Positions 26,422 to 34,526 of a stretch of DNA of 64,000 nt are shown piece by piece. This stretch comes from Dyella sp. AtDHG13 (GTDB taxonomy: Bacteria > Pseudomonadota > Gammaproteobacteria > Xanthomonadales > Rhodanobacteraceae). The translations under genes and the position numbers were made by a program. The notes beneath the pieces were generated by a model. That model saw nothing but the letters and a program-made list of their open reading frames with translations. It was not told the DNA's origin and ran no database searches. Positions within the stretch are counted from its first letter, which is position 1. Every line of letters begins with the position of its first letter. The stretch covers positions 124,001 to 188,000 of the forward strand of contig NZ_QICJ01000003.1 of assembly GCF_003201105.1 (NCBI RefSeq), written 5' to 3'.

Positions 26422-27744
26422 TCAGAGCGACGCGAAGGCGTCGCGCGTGAGGTTCTCCGGCGCGTCGGTGGTGCACACCACGTCGTCCTCGATGCGGATG
26501 CCGCCGTAGGGGCGCAAGCGCTCCACCCGGGTCCAGTCGATATCCGCGGCTACCGGCTTGTCGCGCAGTTCGTCGAGCAACATGTCGATGAAGTACAGGC
26601 CCGGTTCGATGGTGACGACCATGCCCGGCTCGAGTACGCGCGTCATGCGCAGGTAGGGGTGGCCCGGGGGGCGGGCGATGGTGCCGCCCGTTTCGGAGGC
26701 CTGGAACCCGGCGACGTCGTGCACCTGCAGCCCGATGGGATGGCCCAGGCCGTGCGGGAAGAAGGCCGACGTGACACCGGATGCCACGGCGCTCTCGGCG
26801 CTCATGCGCACGATGCCGTGTTCGCGCAAGACCTCGGCCAGCACGTGATGCGCATGGATGTGCAGCTCGGGATAGCTCTGGCCGACGCGCACCTTGGCCG
26901 CGAAACCGCGCTGGGCGACATCCACGCTGTCGATCAGCGCCTGGAATTCCTCGTGGCCCCTGGCGGCGTAGGTGCGCGTGATGTCGCTTGCGTAGCCGGC
27001 GGCGCTGGCGCCCGCATCGATCAGGAACGAGCGGCTTTCCGAGGGCGCCTTGCGGTCGAAGTGCGTGTAGTGCAGCACGGCGCCGTGTTCGTTGAGGGCC
27101 ACGATGCTGGCGTAGGGCAGCTCGGCGTCGACCTGGCGCGCTGCGGCGAGGTAGGCCATGTGAATGCCGAATTCGCTCTCGCCGGCGCGAAACGCCTGCT
27201 CGGCCGCGCGGTGAGCGCGGGCGCCGATGCGGCTCGCCTCACGCATCAGCTCCAGCTCGTACGGCGTCTTGATCGAGCGATGCCAGTGCAGGTAATCCAT
27301 CACCGCCTGCGGGTTGTTCGCTTCCGCGCCAGGCACCGCAGGGCACTCGGGCCCGATGATGGCCCGACGCGTGCTCTCGCCCGGCAGCAGGGCCACGGCG
27401 TCCGTCGCGCTGCGCACAATCTCGATGTCGAAATGCTCCACCCAGTAACCCGTGGGCGCGGCCGGCACGACATGCCAGTAGTCCTTGGGCTGCAGATAGA
27501 TCAGCTTGGGCTTTCGGCCCGGCGTGTGGACGATCCAGCTTCCCGGGGTGTCGGTCAGCGGCAGCCAGTGGCGGAAATGCGGGTTGGCGACAAAGGGGTA
27601 GTCCTGGTCGTCGAGGAACTTGCGCAACGGCGTCCCCGCGGCGATCACCAGATGATCGAAGCCGCCCAGGGCAAGCGCCTTGTCGGCGCGCTCGCGCAGC
27701 GTGGCGAGGTGCTGGGGATAAAGGGGGGCGAGGCGGTCTTGCAT
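26422..27744 (-). CDS. pepQ: Xaa-Pro dipeptidase (prolidase)
   Basis: 440 residues, the length of bacterial PepQ. M24 metal-ligand motifs are intact: LIDAGASAAGYASDITRTY, FFPHGLGHPIGLQVHDVAG, TIEPGLYFIDMLL and GIRIEDDV. The N-terminal part has HLVIAAGTPLRKFLDDQDYPF, typical of PepQ and of organophosphate-active relatives. It cleaves dipeptides with C-terminal proline in the cytoplasm. The ATG at 27744 follows CCGGAG; the frame continues upstream to 27897 through G-rich, Pro-coding sequence that is not family sequence. Confidence 0.93.
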   Translation of the reverse strand: MQDRLAPLYPQHLATLRERADKALALGGFDHLVIAAGTPLRKFLDDQDYPFVANPHFRHWLPLTDTPGSWIVHTPGRKPKLIYLQPKDYWHVVPAAPTGYWVEHFDIEIVRSATDAVALLPGESTRRAIIGPECPAVPGAEANNPQAVMDYLHWHRSIKTPYELELMREASRIGARAHRAAEQAFRAGESEFGIHMAYLAAARQVDAELPYASIVALNEHGAVLHYTHFDRKAPSESRSFLIDAGASAAGYASDITRTYAARGHEEFQALIDSVDVAQRGFAAKVRVGQSYPELHIHAHHVLAEVLREHGIVRMSAESAVASGVTSAFFPHGLGHPIGLQVHDVAGFQASETGGTIARPPGHPYLRMTRVLEPGMVVTIEPGLYFIDMLLDELRDKPVAADIDWTRVERLRPYGGIRIEDDVVCTTDAPENLTRDAFASL

Positions 27745-27918
27745 GGTGACTCCGGGAGTGTGCCTTGGTGTCTGGGGGTTGGGAGGCGGGGAGAGAGGGA
27801 CATGATGGCGCGGTGGGGATGGGATCGCCAGTTTTGGGGGGGGCTGGGTTGAGTGGGCGGTGGATTTGTTTGGGCATCCGCTTGAGGAGAGTGGCATGGC
27901 TACCTATGCCTCGCCGTT
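27745..27918. other. G-rich gap upstream of pepQ with a G-quadruplex-capable run
   Basis: On the plus strand, runs of three or more G at 27774-27799 (GGGGG, GGG, GGGG, GGG, loops of 2, 4 and 5) satisfy the simple G-quadruplex rule. A second cluster is at 27835-27857. This is the template-strand side of the pepQ promoter region. No gene is seen. Confidence 0.5.
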
Positions 27919-28020
27919 TCATTCTTTAGCCGTCATCCCGGCGAAGGCCGGGATCCAGTGACTTTGCGCTGGGTTTTCGCGTGGAGTTCGGTCGGCACTT
28001 TTTAGCGTTCCCGCGACCGG

Positions 28021-28349
28021 GCCGCCTACGCGGCGGGCGTTCCGCCCTCCTGCCGGAGGCCGGGTCACTTTCTCTTGCTTGCCCAAGAGAAAGTAACCAA
28101 AGAGAAGGGCCCCCGGATGAGGCGCCTATCGGGCTGAAGCCCGATAGGTACGCGGACGGGTTGCGGGGTTTGTCGACAGGGCATCCTGCCCTGACGACAA
28201 ACTGGCTCGCATCCTTGCGAGCCACCCTGCGGGCTATTCCTCCACCCGCCCGCCGCCTCATACGGGGACCCGGAAGATCAAGAGCGTCGAGCCGACGGCT
28301 CGTGCCGCTGTGCGGCACATCGCGTCGTGGCAGGCGCGCAGCGCCTGCC
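28021..28349. repeat. Run of close-set perfect hairpins
   Basis: Hairpins with perfect stems follow each other: GCCGC/GCGGC (28021-28034), CCTCC/GGAGG (28047-28060), 11-bp ACTTTCTCTTG/CAAGAGAAAGT (28067-28094), 11-bp CCTATCGGGCT/AGCCCGATAGG (28125-28148), a two-step GTTTGTCG...CGACAAAC with AGGGCA/TGCCCT inside (28168-28202), GGCTCGCA/TGCGAGCC (28204-28223), CGAGCC/GGCTCG (28288-28302), GTGCCGC/GCGGCAC (28302-28318) and GGCAGGCGC/GCGCCTGCC (28329-28349). Either strand would fold the same way; function unknown. Confidence 0.75.
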
Positions 28350-28353
28350 TTGG

Positions 28354-28552
28354 AGCCTGTTCAAAATCTCCGGAGCAACAACTGTCCCCTCACCGTCATC
28401 CCCGCGAAGGCGGGGATCCAGTGTCTTTAATCCTTCTCGCAGCGCGTAAAGTCGCTGGATGACCAGCCATTCGGCTGTTGATGAAGCGCCCCCCGCCTTC
28501 GCGGGGATGACGGTGAGGCGAAATGTGGACTCACGCGAGATTTGAACAGGCT
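28354..28552. mobile_element. MITE-like unit, about 200 bp, enclosing paired palindromes
   Basis: Terminal inverted repeats AGCCTGTTCAAAATCT (28354-28369) and AGATTTGAACAGGCT (28538-28552) differ by one A. Between them is an inverted pair of the GTCATcCC palindromes: ATCCCCGC-GAAG-GCGGGGAT (28398-28417) and CCCCGC-CTTC-GCGGGG (28491-28506). Flanking target duplication is not obvious. Too short to encode a transposase, so any movement would need one in trans. Confidence 0.5.
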
Positions 28553-29224
28553 GCTAAGAGCAGGAGCGAGGCGTTATGTCGGAGTGTCGTGTTCCGGAAA
28601 TGGAATGCCGCGCTACAGGAATGGCTTGCCACAAGGTGGCGAGCTCTCCAAAACGGTCGGGAAGCGTAGCGTCCGCTTTACCCAACCTCAGCGATCGGGA
28701 AGCGTAGCGCACGCTGCTTTAAGCCCTCACCGTCACGGCGCGTTGCGAAGCGCTCCGAAGTACCCGCTGTGTAGCGGCGAAGGTTGCCAAGCCACAACGC
28801 ACCTCAAGCGTTCGGGCTTATCCCTACGGAATGCTGCGGGCGTTGGCTCTGAAGGCCATTTTCTTTGGGTTACTTTTCTTTTGGGCCAGCAAAAGAAAAG
28901 TGACTCGGCCTTCGGCAGAAGGTCGAAACGCCCGCCGCGTAGGCGGCCCGGTCGCGGGAACGCACGAAGGCGCCAATCGCCGCAACGCGACAGCCAAAAG
29001 CAAAGTCACTGGATGACTCGCTTCGCTCGCCCCTTCGGGGCCGCCCTACGGGCGTTCTGCGCGCTTCGCGCTTGTCCTGCCTTCGCAGGAATGACGGCTA
29101 AAGAATGAGGCCTATACGCCCTTGAGGCCCGATATAAGACCCTCGTGCGCTTCGCACTGTCGGGGCCGAGCGAGAGCGCTCATGCAACGCCGCACATAAA
29201 GATCGCACCAGCCCCAACCCAAAC

Positions 29225-29584
29225 CTATTCCCGATCCGGCTGTTCCAGCCACGCATCCAGCAACGCCGCATCCGCATCGTCGATCGCCACGATGCGATAC
29301 CCCGCCCACACCTGCCCAGGGCTGGCCGCGGCCTCGTGCCACTGTTCCTGTATGCCCACCTCGATGCTCTGCGGCGCGCTGCCCAGGCCCGGCAGGGACA
29401 GGCTCACCTGATAGATCGCTTCGCTGCGCGGTGGGCGCGTGCTGATCAACAGCATGCCATTGGCGGAAAGATTGCCCAGGTGGCCGATGGGTTGGCCGGT
29501 GATGACGTCGGTGACGACGGCGGTGAAGTTGGCGCGTTTGCGCAGGGCGCGGCGCTGGTCGATGGAGGCGACGTTTTCGCTCAC
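29225..29584 (-). CDS. PilZ domain protein
   Basis: 119 residues, a single PilZ domain. The cyclic di-GMP contact motifs are RRALRKR near residue 11 (RxxxR) and NLSANG near residue 38 ([D/N]xSxxG). PilZ proteins couple cyclic di-GMP to motility, biofilm or enzyme control. The start is GTG at 29584 and overlaps the stop of the DUF1631 gene (GTGA), so the two are probably made together. Downstream (left) lies the gene-free repeat element. Confidence 0.88.
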   Translation of the reverse strand: MSENVASIDQRRALRKRANFTAVVTDVITGQPIGHLGNLSANGMLLISTRPPRSEAIYQVSLSLPGLGSAPQSIEVGIQEQWHEAAASPGQVWAGYRIVAIDDADAALLDAWLEQPDRE

Positions 29585-31854
29585 GTGGATGCTCCTGAGC
29601 GCGGGGACGTGCCGTGGCCGCTGGTGATCTGGCGCAGGTGGCTGGTCAGGGCGTGCCAGGCGCGGTCGAGCAGGCTTTCCTTCATCGGCGGTATTTCGCG
29701 CACGCGGCCGCAGACCATTTCATGCGCCAGCTGTTCCAGCGTCATTTCCTGGCTGCGCAGGCCGCGCCGGGTCACGAACAGGCTGTTGCCCGAGACCGGC
29801 GAGTACCAGGCCAGCTTGCGTGGCGTGACGCGGCCGTTGGCGGGGTCGATGAACTCGAACCAGCTGCCGAAGGGCAACTGGCGCAGCCGCTGGCGGATGC
29901 GTGTTTCCGGCGACTCGGGCGGCGGGGCTGGCGCGGGTGCCGCAGGCGCGGGAGTTTCCGGGGCAAGGTGTTCGCCCAGGCGCTGGCGCTGCTTGAGCTT
30001 GAGGGCCAGTTCGGTGGTGGTCGCGGTGTCCTGGCTGGGCGCGCCCTGCGCGGGGACGCCCAGCAGTCGCTGCGCCACCTGCACGGCTTCCTCGGCGTGC
30101 ATGCCGATCTGCTGCAGGCCGGATTCCACCTCCGCCTGCAACAGGTGGCGATCGGTCACGGGCAATTGGCCGAGCAGTTGGTCGGTGATGCGCAGGCGCG
30201 AGACGAAGGCTTCGCTGTCTTCGCCGTGGCGCAGCAACGTCAGCGCAAGCACGTCGGACCATGCGCGTTCGAGCAGGGTGCGCAGCAAGCCGCGCGGGTT
30301 GCACTTCTCGAAGCGCTCCGTCATCAGCGCATTGGCGTGGTGGCGTGCCTGTTCCAGGCGCTCGCGGCCCTGCATGGCTTCCACCTGGCGGCGCTCGGCG
30401 ATCTGCGCCTTGCGGTTGAGCAGGCCAAGGTGATGTTCGATGTCGGCGAGCAGGCTGGTGTAGAGGCCGGTGCTGGGCGGCTCGCGGCGTGCGCGGTCGA
30501 CCAGCTGGGTGAGCTTGGCTTCGAGCGAGCGGTCGATGTCGCCGTCGGGCGCGTCCAGCCAGTCGTTCGCCGCTTCGGTGACGAGGCCCAGCAGCTTGCG
30601 CGCGGGATGTTCGCGCTGGTTGAAGAAATCCTGGTCCGCCACGGCCATGCGCAGCAGCGGCAGTTGCAGGTCGCCCAACAGTGAATGCGCGTTGCCTTGG
30701 TGATGCAGCTGGCGGTCCATCTGCTCGAACAGCATCGCGACGAGTTCCACGGTGTCGCCCTGCTCGGCGGTCAGGTGCATCTGCGCCGAACCTTGCGGGC
30801 GGCCCGCGTTGAGCTGGGTCATCAGCTCGTCGCGCAGCGCCTGCGCGCTCAGCAGTTCGCGTCGTGCGTTGTCGGCGACGTCGCTGACGTGCAATTGCAG
30901 GGCGTCCAGCGCCAGCTGCAGTTCTTCCGGCGTGGCCGCGCGACCGCTGTGGTAATCCAGCGCGCCCTGGTTCGCGCGATGTTGCGCGAGCATCTCGCGC
31001 AGGCTGTCGAGCACGGCGATGCTGTCGCTGCGCGGGGCGGTGGCGGGCGCGGGCGCGGTGGTCGTGGGCTGCTGCCGCTGGAACGGGGCGGGCGCATTGT
31101 CGCCGCCGGCGTGGCGCGGCTGCCTTTCCTGCATGGCGCGCGGCGGGGTGGGGAAGGCACGCAGCTGCGGCAGGATGCCGTCGGCGCGCAGGTGTTCGTT
31201 CACTGTGTCGTACAGCGTCGACAGGCCGTGCACCATGACGTTGTCGAAACTCTGCAGCAAAAGCAGGCTGTGTTCGAGGGACAGTTCCAGCGAGTTGATG
31301 GCCTGGCGGAACGAGGTGGCCAACGCGTGCGGGCCTAGCGGCAGGCACTCGCCTTCCAGCGGTGGCTGGCCCACCAGTACGGCCAGGCGGTAGCCCAGTT
31401 CGAACAGCGATGCGCCGTGCCGGGCCTCGCCGCGCGCGACCAGCTTTTCCAGCGCGGCCATCTGCTCGTGTTCGGTGGCGTCGAGCAGTTCCAGGGGGCG
31501 ACGCAGCGCGTCGGCAGGCGTCTCCGGTTCGGGCTGGGCGCCCACGCCATTGAAATGCTGGCGGATGCCTTCGACGAAACGCCGCTCCACGGCCGGACGC
31601 TGCTGCTGCAGCATCTGGCGGCCATACAGGCATTGCTGCTGTTCGACGGGATTGCGCGAGCGCTCCGCCTGGGCATAGAGGCGCTGCTCCGCCTCCACCA
31701 GGCACTGGCGCAGCGGTGTTTCCAGCCAGCTGACGCACAGCGCATGGGTTTCTTCGATCAGTCGACGGGCACGCGGCGCCCAGCTGGCATGATCGGGACG
31801 CAGATCCCGATCGGGTGCAAGCGACGGCCGTCGACCCTGCTGTTCGACTTCCAT
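29581..31854 (-). CDS. DUF1631 domain-containing protein
   Basis: 757 residues, mostly helical, spanning the DUF1631 family: an N-terminal WLETPLRQCLVEAEQRLYAQAE segment, a central NALMTERFEKCNPRGLLRTLLERAWSDVLALTLLR block (key CNPRGLLRTLLERAW) and a C-terminal barrel-like domain (FGSWFEFIDPANGRVTPRKLAWYSPVSGNSLFVTRRG, key ends GSWFEF and LFVTRRG). The last resembles PilZ-like folds; there is an Ala/Pro-rich linker before it. Function is not established. Translational coupling with the PilZ gene suggests cyclic di-GMP signalling. Confidence 0.8.
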   Translation of the reverse strand: MEVEQQGRRPSLAPDRDLRPDHASWAPRARRLIEETHALCVSWLETPLRQCLVEAEQRLYAQAERSRNPVEQQQCLYGRQMLQQQRPAVERRFVEGIRQHFNGVGAQPEPETPADALRRPLELLDATEHEQMAALEKLVARGEARHGASLFELGYRLAVLVGQPPLEGECLPLGPHALATSFRQAINSLELSLEHSLLLLQSFDNVMVHGLSTLYDTVNEHLRADGILPQLRAFPTPPRAMQERQPRHAGGDNAPAPFQRQQPTTTAPAPATAPRSDSIAVLDSLREMLAQHRANQGALDYHSGRAATPEELQLALDALQLHVSDVADNARRELLSAQALRDELMTQLNAGRPQGSAQMHLTAEQGDTVELVAMLFEQMDRQLHHQGNAHSLLGDLQLPLLRMAVADQDFFNQREHPARKLLGLVTEAANDWLDAPDGDIDRSLEAKLTQLVDRARREPPSTGLYTSLLADIEHHLGLLNRKAQIAERRQVEAMQGRERLEQARHHANALMTERFEKCNPRGLLRTLLERAWSDVLALTLLRHGEDSEAFVSRLRITDQLLGQLPVTDRHLLQAEVESGLQQIGMHAEEAVQVAQRLLGVPAQGAPSQDTATTTELALKLKQRQRLGEHLAPETPAPAAPAPAPPPESPETRIRQRLRQLPFGSWFEFIDPANGRVTPRKLAWYSPVSGNSLFVTRRGLRSQEMTLEQLAHEMVCGRVREIPPMKESLLDRAWHALTSHLRQITSGHGTSPRSGAST

Positions 31855-31935
31855 ACAGACCCTAGATTCATTCCCCCCGGATGGCCAAGAGTCTAAGGCT
31901 GGCGTGGGACGTCCGCTATCGGCCGGACGGTGGAT

Positions 31936-33102
31936 TCAGTCAAGAAATCCGGAAATGACGTCGTTGAGAAAGCGTTGGCCGAGCGCGGTCGTCTGCAGGC
32001 GGTCGGGGCTATCGGTCAGCCAGCCCTTCCGCCGCGCCTGAGCCATGGCATCCGCAATGCGCTCGACGGGCAGGCCGGTGCGCTCGGCGAAGTCGGCCAT
32101 GGGGACGCCGTCGATCAGGCGCAGGGCGTTGAGCATGTACTCGAAAGGCAGCTCGTCGCCCGCCACCGCGCCGCTGCCGCCGATGCGCTCCTTGCTGCCC
32201 GGCGCGGACAGGTAGGCCTTGGGATGCCGGGTTTTCCAGCGGCGGATGACTTCGCCGCGGGCGGCGTCGGTGATCTTGCCGTGGGCGCCGGCGCCAATGC
32301 CCAGGTAGTCGCCGAAGCGCCAGTAATTGAGGTTGTGCACGCAGCGGCGGTCGGGGCGGGCGTAGGCGGATACCTCGTATTGCCTATAGCCGGCGGCCCC
32401 CAGCTGTTGTTCGCAGGCCTCCTGCATGGCCCAGGCGTGGTCGTCGTCCGGCAGGGGCGGCGGGTTGGCGGCGAAGGCCGTGTTGGGTTCCAGGGTGAGC
32501 TGGTAGTGCGAGATGTGCGTGGGCTGCAGCGCCACGGCGCGCGCCACGTCGGCCAGCGCGCCCTCCTGCGTTTGCTCGGGCAGGGCGTACATCAGGTCGA
32601 GGTTGATGTTGCGGTAGCCCGCATCCTGCGCGGATTTCACCGCCGTCTCGGCCTCGCTGGCGGAATGGATGCGACCCAGCCGGCTCAGCTTGGCGTCGTC
32701 GAAACTCTGGATACCGAACGAAAGACGGTTCACGCCCGCCGCCAGATAGCCATCGAAACGGCCATGTTCCACCGTGCCGGGATTGGTCTCCAGCGTGATC
32801 TCCGCATCCTGCGCCAGCGGCAGGCGACGGCGCACGCCGTCGAGGAAGCGATCGATCAGCGCCGGCGCGAACAGGCTGGGCGTGCCGCCGCCGAAGAAGA
32901 TGCTGTGCACGGTGCGGCCGTGCACGGCGTCGCCGAAGTCGTGCAGGTCGGCATCGAGGTCGGCGAACAACGCGTCGATGTAGCCATCGTACGGCGGCGG
33001 TTCGCCGCGCAGCCCGTGCGAATTGAAATCGCAATACGGGCATTTCTTCACGCACCACGGCATGTGGACGTACAGCGACAGCGGTGGTGCGATCAGCGGC
33101 AT
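31936..33102 (-). CDS. hemW: Radical SAM family heme chaperone HemW
   Basis: 388 residues. Cys17, Cys21 and Cys24 in CVKKCPYCDFNSHG bind the 4Fe-4S cluster; the residue two past the last cysteine is Phe, as in HemW, where coproporphyrinogen dehydrogenase HemN has another Cys. FFGGGTPSLF, ETNPGTVEHG and LSFGIQSFDD are radical-SAM core motifs, and a HemN C-terminal domain follows. HemW binds haem and delivers it to respiratory enzymes. It follows rdgB after 3 bp. Confidence 0.95.
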   Translation of the reverse strand: MPLIAPPLSLYVHMPWCVKKCPYCDFNSHGLRGEPPPYDGYIDALFADLDADLHDFGDAVHGRTVHSIFFGGGTPSLFAPALIDRFLDGVRRRLPLAQDAEITLETNPGTVEHGRFDGYLAAGVNRLSFGIQSFDDAKLSRLGRIHSASEAETAVKSAQDAGYRNINLDLMYALPEQTQEGALADVARAVALQPTHISHYQLTLEPNTAFAANPPPLPDDDHAWAMQEACEQQLGAAGYRQYEVSAYARPDRRCVHNLNYWRFGDYLGIGAGAHGKITDAARGEVIRRWKTRHPKAYLSAPGSKERIGGSGAVAGDELPFEYMLNALRLIDGVPMADFAERTGLPVERIADAMAQARRKGWLTDSPDRLQTTALGQRFLNDVISGFLD

Positions 33103-33105
33103 GGC

Positions 33106-33705
33106 TTAGCGGTGCTGTTCGGCGAGCTGGCTGCGCAGCAGGGCCAGCGCACGGCCGCGATGGCTGATGCGGTTCTTGAGGCCCGGAGGGAGTTCGGCCG
33201 CGCTCACCGTTTCGCCATCGGGCAGGAACAGCGGGTCGTAGCCGAAGCCGTGTTCGCCGCGTTGCTCGGGCAATACGCGGCCGTGCCAGCGTCCTTCGGC
33301 GATCAGCGGCGCCGGATCGTCTGCGTGCTGCAGCAACACCAGCACGCAGATGAAGAACGCGCCGCGCTGCTCCGTCGGCACGCCGTCGAGTTCGCGCAGC
33401 AGCTTGGCGTTGTTCGCGGCGTTGTCGCCGTGGTGGCCGCTGTAGCGCGCCGAATACAGACCCGGCGCGTCGCGCAGGTGTTCCACGCACAGGCCCGAGT
33501 CGTCGGCCAGCGCGGGCAGCCCGCTGAGGCGCGACGCGTGGCGGGCCTTGAGCAGGGCGTTTTCCACGAAGGTGAGGCCGGTTTCGTCGGCGTCCGGCAC
33601 GTTGAAGGCGGACTGGGGCTCGACGTGCAGCCCGCTGTCGGCCAGCAGGGCGTTGAACTCCTTCAGCTTGCCGGGGTTGCTGCTGGCGAGGACGATGCGC
33701 GACAT
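33106..33705 (-). CDS. rdgB: dITP/XTP pyrophosphatase RdgB
   Basis: 199 residues. Ham1 family motifs: LASSNPGKLKEFNALL at the N-terminus, TFVENALLKARHASR, ALADDSGLCVEHL, RYSGHHGDN, GFGYDPLFLP and KNRISHRGRAL. It hydrolyses non-canonical purine triphosphates to keep them out of nucleic acids. ATG 33705 starts the family sequence; upstream in-frame residues are rph antisense. Order rph-rdgB-hemW is conserved in gammaproteobacteria. Confidence 0.95.
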   Translation of the reverse strand: MSRIVLASSNPGKLKEFNALLADSGLHVEPQSAFNVPDADETGLTFVENALLKARHASRLSGLPALADDSGLCVEHLRDAPGLYSARYSGHHGDNAANNAKLLRELDGVPTEQRGAFFICVLVLLQHADDPAPLIAEGRWHGRVLPEQRGEHGFGYDPLFLPDGETVSAAELPPGLKNRISHRGRALALLRSQLAEQHR

Positions 33706-33721
33706 GCGTGTTTCCGTGGGA

Positions 33722-34453
33722 TCAGGAGAGTTCCAGCGCCACGCGCTGCGCGGCGACCAGTTCGGCGATGCCTTTCTCGGCCAGGCCCAGCAGGGCATCC
33801 ATCTCGTCGCGGCGGAAGGCGTGCCCTTCGGCGGTGCCCTGTACCTCGATGAAGCCGCCGCCGTCGTTCATCACGACGTTCATGTCAGTGTCGCAGTTGG
33901 CGTCTTCCGCGTAGTCCAGGTCCAGCACCGGCACGCCCTGGTAGATGCCCACCGACACCGCCGCGACGGCGCCCATGATCGGGTTGCGACGCAGGTTCTC
34001 GCGCTTCATCAGGGTGCTCACGGCATCCACCAGGGCCACGTAGGCGCCCGTGATGGCGGCGGTGCGCGTGCCGCCGTCGGCCTGGATGACGTCGCAGTCC
34101 AGCGTGATCACGCGCTCGCCCAGGGCCTGGCGATCCACGCAGGCGCGCAGGCTGCGGCCGATCAGGCGCTGGATTTCCATGGTGCGGCCGCCCTGGCCGC
34201 CGCGCGCGGCTTCGCGCTGCGTGCGGGTGCTGGTGGCGCGGGGCAGCATGCCGTACTCGGCCGTGACCCAGCCCTCACCCTTGCCGCGCAGCCACGGCGG
34301 CACGCGGTCCTCGATGCTGGCGGTGCACAGCACGCGGGTGTCGCCAAAACTGACGAGCACCGAGCCTTCCGCGTGGCGGGTGTAGTGGCGTTCGATGGTG
34401 ACGGTGCGCAGCTGGTCGCTGGCGCGGCCACTGGGGCGGCTGGGAGAACTCAT
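33722..34453 (-). CDS. rph: Ribonuclease PH
   Basis: 243 residues. Signature stretches: [24 protein letters not shown] (cited as [11 protein letters not shown]), [55 protein letters not shown] (key [14 protein letters not shown]) and the [18 protein letters not shown] catalytic Asp region. It is a phosphorolytic 3'-5' exonuclease that trims tRNA precursors. It is the first gene of the minus-strand rph-rdgB-hemW run and is divergent from yicC, the usual arrangement. Confidence 0.96.
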   Translation of the reverse strand: MSSPSRPSGRASDQLRTVTIERHYTRHAEGSVLVSFGDTRVLCTASIEDRVPPWLRGKGEGWVTAEYGMLPRATSTRTQREAARGGQGGRTMEIQRLIGRSLRACVDRQALGERVITLDCDVIQADGGTRTAAITGAYVALVDAVSTLMKRENLRRNPIMGAVAAVSVGIYQGVPVLDLDYAEDANCDTDMNVVMNDGGGFIEVQGTAEGHAFRRDEMDALLGLAEKGIAELVAAQRVALELS

Positions 34454-34526
34454 GGAATGCGGCCATTGGGCAAGGCAGGGCGGGAAAGTTTACCATTGCG
34501 CCCTTTCCGACACCCGCAGGCTCCCG

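Larger units (their letters stand above)
27919..29108. repeat. Composite non-coding element with inverted ends, about 1.19 kb
   Basis: The ends are perfect 18-bp inverted repeats: TCATTCTTTAGCCGTCAT (27919-27936) and its complement (29091-29108). Inside them, diverged inverted arms match over long stretches (27919-28110 against 28855-29108), including GCGTTCCCGCGACCGGGC (28003-28020) and its complement (28946-28963). The arms share hairpins whose stems differ in sequence but still pair. No transposase or other credible gene lies within; long frames translate to repeat-like Arg/Pro-rich peptides. It resembles a non-autonomous mobile or amplified intergenic element. Confidence 0.7.

Noticed and set aside
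28021-28349. CRISPR array
   Set aside because: The hairpins differ in sequence and spacing; there is no constant direct repeat with unique spacers and no cas genes.
27981-28430. Open frames through the left half of the composite repeat (both strands)
   Set aside because: Their peptides simply translate the palindromes and inverted arms; no start signal or protein family is evident.
28542-29108. 188-codon plus-strand frame in the right half of the composite repeat
   Set aside because: Translation (for example HFLWVTFLLGQQKKSDSA) is of the repeat arm itself; related frames appear in the inverted copy, so it is a repeat artefact.
29614-30684. 356-codon plus-strand frame opposite the DUF1631 gene
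   Set aside because: Antisense to a gene with clear family features; composition is that of a shadow frame.
31930-33852. 640-codon plus-strand frame opposite hemW and rdgB
   Set aside because: Both genes beneath have complete catalytic motifs; the opposite frame has none.
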